DNA of 64,000 bases from Nectonema munidae (taxonomy: Eukaryota; Nematomorpha; Nectonematoida; Nectonematidae), in assembly GCA_030549495.1 (NCBI GenBank), contig JAUIRK010000003.1, positions 62,001 to 126,000 of the forward strand, written 5' to 3'. Of this stretch, positions 59,901-64,000 are shown in pieces. The position numbers and the translations under genes are program-made. Below the pieces are notes generated by a model. It searched no databases. It was given only the letters and a program-made list of their open reading frames with translations, and was not told the origin of the DNA. The number at the start of each line of letters is the position of its first letter. The first letter of the stretch is position 1.

Positions 59901-62693
59901 CTTATAAAAACTTAAAAATATCAAATAAACTCTAATTCTTTATGCCTCCTATTATTTTGAAATTATTCTGAGAACAGACGGTTCCATTTTAAAATAGTGA
60001 AAATTGCTTTATTAGTTTATTTTGTTTCCTTTCTCTCTTATGTTAATTATGTAGCAAATTTTCCAATTTTGAGTAAGAGGTAAGGTGCAGCGGGTGTATT
60101 TTCATTGACAAGGCACTGATGTACCGCTTATGTCAAACTATGAACAAATTCGTATCGATGAGAAATCGAATCCAGAGGCTTCCGTGCTATGTCCATCATC
60201 TCAACCAACCTGCCATGCCACCCATAGAGTATGCTGTAGGGGATACGTCAAATTAGTTTTCCAAAAACTTAAGTTATGCTCTAAATTTTTTTTGTTTTTG
60301 TTGAAGCTCTATAACTCTTTCTGATAGACTTTTTTTCCTTAAAAGTTATTATAAAAGGCAAATCATTGCAAAATGTTAACAGTTATTTTACTTTTTGTAG
60401 CTTGTATCAATTTAGCTTTTAAACTATTTTTGAATTGAGTAAAATGAAATAATGCGATCTTAATTTTTTGTTTTATTTTTGTTTACAGAATTATTAACTT
60501 CGTTTTATACCCTTGCCCTTGAATCAATCACATTTTTTCATATAAACATCGCAGGGTGTCTAGTAGATTCTTTGCCTTTAGACTACATTCACTCATAAAA
60601 CCATTTAACCTTCAGTTATTTGTTTTCTCTATGAATCAAATATCCTTTCATCAATTCCTGTAATGTGCCTGGTAGACTACTTCATTTTTCAAATGAAAAG
60701 CCTATTCCACCCCCTAACATTTTTGGATTTTTTTAAACTAGTGTATATTTGATGGTTGTAGGTAAAAATGACCTAAGAAAAAATGCCCCCAATTAAAAAG
60801 TAGGAAAAAATGCCCCCTAATTTTTGATTTTCAGGATTTTTTTTAATTATATAAATATTTTTATTTGGTACCGTTTTTGAAAGGCTAAATTTCTAAAATT
60901 TCTTAATCTATAGGGTTTTTTCTAATAAAGTTCTTGAAAACAATAGCAAAGGTGCAGATTTGTGGGAATGTGTTCTTAAAATCAGTTAAAATACAAATTA
61001 TATTTAGAAAGTGTTCTGATACACACAAAGTCCAAAAATATTTGCTGTTTTATAAAATTTTTTTTTTGTATTTAAAAAATTGTCGTATGCTGAGTTTTTT
61101 AGTTTACTTTAATTAAATTTTAAATGTTTTAGATGAAAAGTTTACTTTTTTTTAAAAAAAAATCTTTATTTGACATATCTATTTTAAAAATTTTAATTAA
61201 TAATTTTTTGAAATTTTTTTGTGTTGGTGCATTTTTACTGGGGCATTTTTTCCTACTTTTTAATTGGGGGCATTTTTTCCTACTTTTTAATTGGGGCATT
61301 TTTTCTGCGCACTATATTCGATATGCAAATTTAATTAAAATATTTTCGCTGGAAGTATAGTATTTAAATTAACCAATTTTGTAAAAAAAATATAAAGTAG
61401 TCTTATAAATTTCGGACTTTAGGTATGCGCTGAATACACTCTATTTTAAAGGATTGCTTGAATATTTGGTCTCCCGTGGTATTTCCAGACCACTAATTTT
61501 GAAAATTGCAAGAAAAAATTTCGCCCCCAATAATTTTGAGGTTGTGCTTTACATGTATAAAAAATAAATTTTTGCAATTTATTCATGGCAAAATAATGTT
61601 AAAAATATGAAAACATAGGTAATTAGTGATTCTAAAAGACATAATACAGGTGTCGTATTCTCTGAAGACTTTTAGCAAAATTGCAAAAAATTTAAATAGA
61701 TTTTGGCCCATCCACAAAGTAATGTTACACGGTAAAAATGACATGAAAAGTGATTACACTGCAAAAAAATGCATAATAATAGAAATGGAATGAAACGATT
61801 GAAGAAGGGAGCAAGCAAGACCATTTCAAGCGTAAGACACTCATTTTTTAAAAAAAAAAAAGAAGGAATAAAATGTGAAAATTAAGAATTCTTGTTTTTT
61901 TATTTTTTGAAACAAGCCTTTTGATTTTAAGCTTCCGTCGAACGAATGTTATTATGTTTAAATTCGATACAAATTCTAGAATGGATTGCATGACCTTTAC
62001 GTTAAATTTAAGATAACAATTTTACCAGCATTGTTTTCGAAAGCTTTACTATATATATGGAATGAATCACTTCTAATAATAAATATAGAGAATATAAATC
62101 CAAAACCACGTCTAAGAAAATTTCGTGCATAAAGTGAAAATATAGGACGTTGTAAGGATTAATGGGAAATTATTTTTTTGTCGTACATAAGTTCTTTGCG
62201 CATCCCATCACTCTTGAAAATAAAAGACTTACACTTCAGATTGAGAGAAGATGAGGCCAGCTTCCTCGATGCTACGTCCAATCTCTTGGTTGAGGAGAGC
62301 AATGAAAGAGGAAAGACTCTGCGATCCATCTTGCCAGCGATTCTTTTGATCGCAGAGCTTGTTTCTCAAAACTTCTACTTCGTAGAGAAGGTCTTCTCTG
62401 AAAAATAAACAAATGAACGAGATTCTAAAAATGCAAATGACCATGCATACCTTTGTTTGTCAAATTCAAGGGAATACTTCTGCATTTTTTCACTAAACAT
62501 CCTGCTTTGCCTCAAAAACTCGTCCTCATACTTTGCCTCCATTTCGGCAATTGACTTTGCAGCAAATCGCTTACTATCTTCCAGTTCACTTCGTAAATCA
62601 TTAACTTGTTTCGTCATTTTTCGTTTTTCATCACTACTTTCTTTGAGGAGAGAAGAAAATTCTGCTTTATGATCACTCGATTCCCGCTCAAAT
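41781..62693 (-). CDS. Coiled-coil protein, at least six exons over 21 kb (5' end missing)
   Basis: Minus-strand exons in order of reading: 62693-62451, 62397-62233, 57647-57413, 49573-49466, 44506-44406, 41910-41781. Intron phases 2,2,0,0,2 all agree and the chain ends in one TGA, giving about 326 residues of a C-terminal part. It is almost entirely charged heptad-like coiled coil (MEAKYEDEFLRQSRMFSEKM; LKEENALLKRDLESAELTL; IFHLEQKISSLNKEM), without transmembrane segments. Such proteins are often centrosomal, ciliary or Golgi scaffolds, but I do not recognise this one. The start lies beyond 62693. Introns carry an RTE copy and a large inverted duplication. Confidence 0.7.
41911..44405 (-). 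other. Intron of the coiled-coil gene (2.5 kb)
   Basis: Starts GTGAGC and ends TTTTAACTAG on the minus strand. Contains a hAT-like CAGGGGCGCACATCCG terminus at 44233 and otherwise only AT-rich sequence; the short open frames at 43212 and 43969 have no recognisable content. Confidence 0.5.
44233..44300. repeat. hAT-like terminus CAGGGGCGCACATCCG, copy 1
   Basis: The 16 bases are shared exactly with 58414-58429. CAGGGGCG ends are common in hAT MITEs. A degenerate internal inverted word (AAACAAAGGTGCG) follows, but the opposite end is not defined. Confidence 0.35.
44406..44506 (-). CDS. Coiled-coil gene, fifth recognised exon
   Basis: Acceptor TACTCTCTAG before 44506; donor ATCAA^GTGAGC at 44406. 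It encodes KKAGYNKLISKLKLQIAKLE and DQIISMQVDKFKI. Reading through the donor would give an immediate stop, so splicing to the last exon is required and keeps phase 2. Confidence 0.65.
45619..46723 (+). pseudogene. RTE copy C endonuclease and linker
   Basis: Frame 45619-45840 holds the start of the endonuclease (NKKNGVGIIISPKLKD, ATVISAYAPQNG). After a frameshift, 45803-46723 has IIIGGDLNGDLGEHCDGSNN (GDLN catalytic block), HGHEKRNEEGERIL, LITYESGAKTSQIDFILIRQ and the final IVSQHKLVVLD block, followed by a lysine-rich linker with ETWWWNESVKSVL. The 306-codon piece is the longest preserved in this copy. Confidence 0.85.
46953..48135 (+). pseudogene. RTE copy C reverse transcriptase
   Basis: Frame 46953-47459 has [39 protein letters not shown] and GFVDLEKAYDTIPREMVYW (first Asp). 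A frameshift lies inside the QGS block (MVYIKVQH). Frame 47468-47674 has SLVVDELSNHLRKEDL and ELLLADDLAILTD (LADD in place of FADD). Frame 47815-48135 has ARPVLTYGCECWSLRKKEQR. Compared with copy B, the same order of motifs is kept. Confidence 0.85.
48274..49465 (-). other. Intron sequence right of the RTE copy
   Basis: AT-rich, no recognised repeat or coding segment. A GA-rich tract (AGAGAGAGAG) sits at 49451-49461, next to the exon donor. Confidence 0.5.
49466..49573 (-). CDS. Coiled-coil gene, fourth recognised exon
   Basis: Acceptor TTAATTTTCAG before 49573; donor AAAAGA^GTACTC at 49466. The 108 nt are exactly 36 codons: ITETQEIVQNEKIFHLEQKI then SSLNKEMQCLHKSYKR. It is followed on the left by a CT/GA-rich tract at the intron start. 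Confidence 0.65.
50020..50640 (+). pseudogene. LINE reverse transcriptase C-terminal fragment, GC-richer
   Basis: The plus strand near 50080 gives LENWSKRKRSEVSPTKS, and near 50220-50280 NKKANKILGVTYDTSMSFAT, the K-ILGV-x-xD block that follows the RT palm in Jockey/I-type LINEs. Near 50310, SVLTAAKFGQNKE corresponds to the usual LxALAGxxWGxxKE. The palm itself is absent and frames shift several times. Flanks are AT-rich intron. Confidence 0.55.
50891..51005. repeat. 115-bp direct repeat, left copy
   Basis: Starts TTTCATATATCGGTAGGC and ends GGTTAGAAATTTAGTTT. By eye it is identical to 51645-51759, 754 bp downstream. The two copies bracket the left piggyBac N-terminal fragment, and the right copy abuts the inverted duplication. 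It has no ORF. Confidence 0.85.
51172..51425 (+). pseudogene. piggyBac-like N-terminal fragment, mirrored at 52987-53240
   Basis: The plus strand contains SSNDSEEGDINDLEF and, in a shifted frame, TPHELFIDMLGVDYINYS, the acidic lead and first helix of a piggyBac transposase. The reverse complement of 52987-53240 repeats it with almost no change (one G/A difference at the edge: GTAGTAG versus ATAGTAG). It starts right after a TTTTTACACCAA word that also marks the other junctions of this locus. Confidence 0.65.
51645..51759. repeat. 115-bp direct repeat, right copy
   Basis: Identical by eye to 50891-51005. It is followed directly by a T-tract and TTACACCAAAAAT, the junction to the left arm of the inverted duplication. 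Confidence 0.85.
51784..52980 (-). repeat. Inverted duplication, left arm (1,197 bp)
   Basis: Every position x matches the complement of position 106212 minus x in the right arm, from CCAATTAGATCTTGGTG at 51784 to GAGGGC, a T-tract and ACAC at 52980, with no length difference. It contains a piggyBac central fragment (plus strand, 51894-52105: KMARVRPIYDMLTSNFGKF ... HSCKQFIRGKPIRFGYQIW) and, on the minus strand, the GC-richer coding remnant described for the right arm. Confidence 0.9.
52160..52432 (-). CDS. Mirror copy of the 90-codon ORF (left arm)
   Basis: Same protein as 53780-54052 on the opposite strand, without a single amino-acid difference. See the right-arm entry for its description. 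Confidence 0.4.
   Translation of the reverse strand: MPTKKKREIFTQILSNDDDTTEAPEGENGEAHSKEESWETGSAQCKITVSPLSHIRMESFVKKQGKLEELDPDAMFDCSSSKWNKVEKSA
52981..53231. repeat. Spacer of the inverted duplication; inverted copy of 51172-51425
   Basis: The spacer between the arms is the reverse complement of the piggyBac N-terminal fragment located outside the left arm, with position sums constant at 104412. So a second inversion is nested in the first, and the locus cannot arise from a single simple inverted duplication. Confidence 0.85.
53260..53732 (+). pseudogene. GC-richer coding remnant 1 in the palindrome arm, unknown family
   Basis: From about 53262 the plus strand is open through KQIHQSAARARESERFDSIE, PSPEPSNVQTWPPIEQIEEA and LDTDEEKDVDEMEWSTIEDV to about 53570. 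A one-base shift leads into TTIVFEKDLLEDTINRVLVK and a second into VRVLTDAIEDPLTPEKFINL before a stop at 53724. Allowing these shifts it is an acidic, helical protein of about 150 residues. Base composition differs from the AT-rich surroundings. The mirror copy at 52480-52952 (minus) shares both shifts. Family not recognised. Confidence 0.5.
53780..54052 (+). CDS. GC-richer 90-codon ORF in the palindrome arm, unknown family
   Basis: Open from ATG at 53780 to TAA at 54052, starting MPTKKKREIFTQILSNDDDT and continuing with an acidic part and SPLSHIRMESFVKKQGKLEE. A pyrimidine-rich stretch and TTTTGGCCAG lie just before the ATG, so it could be an exon of the same captured gene as remnant 1. The identical ORF is on the minus strand at 52160-52432 in the left arm. 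It has no piggyBac features. It may be a captured host-gene fragment or an accessory transposon ORF. Confidence 0.4.
   Translation: MPTKKKREIFTQILSNDDDTTEAPEGENGEAHSKEESWETGSAQCKITVSPLSHIRMESFVKKQGKLEELDPDAMFDCSSSKWNKVEKSA
54100..54850 (-). pseudogene. piggyBac-like transposase, N-terminal half, broken
   Basis: Minus-strand pieces in order: an acidic lead with DVCDIEEDKVLPYRWKKKN (about 54800-54735), FHKLFAKEYMETLAGLSVSN then QKN (about 54700-54625), IVFVILSGYRSLSREEDFVS and LDLGVALISKVMFRKRNQKN (54480-54365, the SGY...LP-x-x-x-D-x-W region), DKMARVRPIYDMLTSNF (54320) and HSCKQFIRGKPIRFGYQIW (54220). The relic stops at about 54100, where the GC-richer sequence begins. The CGATAAACATACCGATATC word is duplicated at 54488 and 54579. 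Confidence 0.7.
54861..57412 (-). other. Intron of the coiled-coil gene, right part
   Basis: Contains one truncated SINE (55402-55495) and an (AT)n tract at 56758-56776. The rest shows no recognised repeat or coding segment. Confidence 0.5.
55402..55495 (+). repeat. SINE copy, internally deleted
   Basis: Has the family head (GGGTTGGTTAGGTACTGGGTTT), a decayed B box (TGTCTCGATGCC) and the tail (CACCCTGTACATTTACCT). About 60 bases between B box and tail are missing. Confidence 0.7.
57413..57647 (-). CDS. Coiled-coil gene, third recognised exon
   Basis: Acceptor TTCTTTTTAG before 57647; donor CAAAAG^GTTTTT at 57413 (weak beyond GT). The exon encodes EFQDKASNLSQKCLELESAC, TQTHFSEALKEENALLKRDL and ELTLQELALRDEFHF. 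It is clearly GC-richer than the introns on both sides, and it ends in phase 0 as the next exon requires. Confidence 0.75.
58345..58445. repeat. C-tract and G-tract flanking a hAT-like terminus
   Basis: A run of about 14 C begins near 58350 and a run of about 10 G near 58431, some 70 bases apart. CAGGGGCGCACATCCG (58414-58429), shared with 44233, lies just before the G run. The two runs could pair in a single strand. Confidence 0.5.
58826..59020. mobile_element. hAT MITE, 195 bp, 8-bp TSD
   Basis: Ends are CAGTGACGTAGCTAGACTGG and, reverse complemented, CAGTGGTGTAGCCAAAAAAG; inner GGGGCA words also mirror each other. The flanks are CTTCTCTC (58818-58825) and CTTCTGTC (59021-59028), 7 of 8 identical. 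CAGTGGCGTAGC-type ends with 8-bp TSD are hAT features. No ORF beyond chance. Confidence 0.8.
59541..59840. repeat. 42-bp tandem repeat with inverted partner (foldback-like)
   Basis: Three tandem copies of a 42-bp unit (TTCGCCCCATTATTTTCATA ... TCATGGACAA) run from about 59549 to 59674. About 130 bp downstream (59802-59840) ATGAGACAATTTGTC and GGGGCGAAATGTCTGTCG are the inverted version of the unit words. Layout resembles the foldback element at 6462-6927. Confidence 0.65.
60080..60222 (-). repeat. Diverged SINE copy
   Basis: Keeps the family order in reverse (GGTGTATTTTCATTGACAAGG, CGCTTATGTCAAACTATGA, AAATCGAATCC, TCAACCAACC) with more substitutions than the other copies, so it is an older insertion or a subfamily. 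Confidence 0.6.
60777..61306. mobile_element. Foldback element with GAAAAAATGCCCC sub-repeats
   Basis: The left arm (60777-60820) has two copies of a GAAAAAATGCCCCCAATTAA-type unit; the right arm (61240-61306) has three in inverted orientation (GGGGCATTTTTTCCTACTTT). The arms are separated by about 420 bp of AT-rich sequence without an ORF. The copy number differs between arms. Confidence 0.65.
62233..62397 (-). CDS. Coiled-coil gene, second recognised exon
   Basis: Acceptor TTATTTTTCAG ends at 62398; donor GAAGT^GTAAGT at 62233. Only 53 bp separate it from the previous exon. It encodes EDLLYEVEVLRNKLCDQKNR and a less charged SLSSFIALLNQEIGRSIEEA segment. Confidence 0.75.
62451..62693 (-). 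CDS. Coiled-coil gene, first recognised exon
   Basis: Minus-strand acceptor GATTTTAG before 62693; donor CAAAG^GTATGC at 62451. The 243 nt encode FERESSDHKAEFSSLLKE, a lysine-rich turn, QVNDLRSELEDSKRFAAKSI and MEAKYEDEF with regular heptads. Starts and ends inside codons (phase 2 on both sides). Confidence 0.7.
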
Positions 62694-64000
62694 CTAAAAT
62701 ATATCGCGATATAGAGTCGGAAGTAACCGAAATTTTTAGTTTCCAGTTTTAGCGAAGAAATCTAATCATGAACATCATAAATCTATACTTATCGACATCA
62801 CCTACAAAAAGAATTTTTTAATTAAAAAATCTTGAAATACAAACAATAATATCTCAGCATGAGTCCATGGAAAAACATCTTACCTACTTACTATAAAAAA
62901 ATTGTTTTGGTGAGGAAAATCTTAAAAGTAAATTTTTGTTTTTAATGTTTTATGGTCAGTAATGGCTTAATTTAATAACTGGCTAACTTAGTATGTAATC
63001 AACTAGCTAATTAACCCATTTAGTACCAATGTTCCCAAAGGTATATAACAAAGAAAAATAAATACAAAAGTGTGAATGAAGCATGTGATCTTAGAAGCTG
63101 AAAATTTGAAGCTACCTCATGTAGCTCTTAATAATGTGGATGTGTAATCATGGAGATCTATAAAGACAAAAACGGTGTTTGTTTTGTCTAAAAATCCCTG
63201 GGTACTGTAAAAATGGACGAGAGCCTTAAACTCATTATTCTTCGGCGGAGGCCATTACCAAAAGCCTAATTATTGGGCGGTGAAGCTTAGTGAAAATACT
63301 AAGATGGGCGGTGGAGGCATTTTATAAGAATACAGAGAGATATCACAATAAAAATACATTAATAGTTAATATTTTATTAGGTCTGTAATTTGAGCTGAAT
63401 GAAGTGTTATGCGGGAAGTTTTGATTTTGATGAATCAAGTGATATCAGCCTATTTCGTGAATAATCACCTCTTTTTGAAAAAAGGCTTTAAACAGCTAAA
63501 CATTCCTCCGTCAACCCTATTACTAAGAGAATTACACTTGGGCAGAAAAGATCCAATTTACAGAAAGGGATGTTCTAATTTACATTTAGAAACATTTTTT
63601 TTCTCCATATCAAAGCAGAGTTTAAAGAAAAATCTTCAAGTTTATCTTCAACTAAAAAAGAAATGTTAGTATTTCCCATTTTCCAAATTAAAAGTTTATA
63701 CAGAGTTAAACTTGTCCATAGTGCACACCCAAGTAACCCGATTAAAGTGGCATCACAATGAGGTAAAATTAGTTTACAAGAATAACGCAAGACTTTGAAA
63801 AAGAGTCATTACATTCGCTAAATTGAATAAAAGAAACCAGGATTATAGCAAAGCGAGGCTTCAAGAATTTTTAGGAGAAAGGGGATGTGTATCTTTTAAA
63901 ATATCGTGAAAACGCTGGCAGCATAGAGGTGGTTTAAAAAAAAATATAACGGGTAAGTGACGAAAGCCTCATTAAAATACCCGGGCCTTTGCCGGTCTCA
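62694..64000. other. Right edge: upstream intron of the coiled-coil gene
   Basis: Should contain intron and possibly further 5' exons of the coiled-coil gene, none of which I could place in phase 2. A piggyBac-type left terminus lies at 63011. A GC-richer patch with repeated GGGCGGTG words lies at 63235-63320. Open frames at 63409-63669 (plus) and 63790-63575 (minus) are not recognised. Confidence 0.4.
63011..63050. repeat. piggyBac-type MITE terminus
   Basis: TTAACCCATTTAGTACCAAT followed by GTTCCCAAAGG matches the left end of the MITE at 32083 (TTAACCCATTTACGGCCAAT then GTTC) at 17 of 20 positions after TTAA. No GGGTTAA end was found within the next 300 bp. Confidence 0.5.

Larger units (their letters stand above)
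57648..62232 (-). other. Intron of the coiled-coil gene (4.6 kb) rich in short elements
   Basis: Holds a hAT MITE, two foldback-type elements, a diverged SINE and a C-tract/G-tract pair, listed separately. The parts 57720-58320 and 61560-62170 show only AT-rich sequence. Confidence 0.5.

Noticed and set aside
63409-63669. 86-codon plus-strand open frame as a gene
   Set aside because: No recognised motif, no splice context and AT-rich codon content like the intron around it.

Overview
This is an AT-rich, intron-bearing eukaryotic window, most likely from an invertebrate animal. There are no bacterial-type operons or ribosome binding sites. Two host genes with GT-AG introns sit in a dense layer of decayed transposons: piggyBac, pogo/Tigger, hAT, Jockey-like and RTE-like LINEs, a tRNA-derived SINE, MITEs and foldback elements. 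The mix resembles arthropod genomes, but nothing in the window fixes the species.

Layout. 0.1-0.5 kb: end of a piggyBac transposase. 0.7-5.3 kb: a decayed Jockey-like LINE (minus strand) carrying two nested insertions, a MITE and a 5'-truncated RTE with target-site duplication (TSD). 6.4-12 kb: a foldback element, a decayed piggyBac (minus), a decayed Tigger (plus) with one recognisable terminus, and a LINE RT fragment. 12.2-12.9 kb: a possible small host gene with a C-terminal membrane anchor. 13.4-17.8 kb: SINE copies, hAT termini and a 2.6 kb RTE copy with a perfect 14-bp TSD. 18.5-30.1 kb: host gene 1 (plus), a ZFC3H1-like nuclear zinc-finger protein in at least five exons whose reading phases all agree. 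30.2-41.7 kb: a pogo-like MITE, a degenerate tandem array holding a piggyBac MITE, a hAT MITE with perfect 8-bp TSD, hAT and piggyBac pseudogenes and satellite-like arrays. 41.8-62.7 kb: host gene 2 (minus), a coiled-coil protein with six recognised exons and introns up to 7.8 kb. Its introns hold a nearly full-length RTE (45.2-48.3 kb) and a 2.6 kb inverted duplication (51.8-54.4 kb).

The two host genes are convergent. Their exons stand out because they are richer in G+C than the surrounding introns and because every join I tested keeps frame. The ZFC3H1-like gene would act in nuclear RNA surveillance (ZFC3H1 links the MTR4 helicase to poly(A)-binding protein for exosome decay in other animals). 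The coiled-coil protein is not recognised. Every transposase and reverse transcriptase here is broken by frameshifts or stops.

The most unusual structure is the inverted duplication: two 1,197-bp arms without a length difference, enclosing a spacer that is itself an inverted copy of the sequence just outside the left arm. The arms carry a GC-richer coding remnant of unknown origin inserted in a piggyBac relic. Exon boundaries, TSDs and repeat relationships were read by eye. Family names rest on motif recognition, not on searches.
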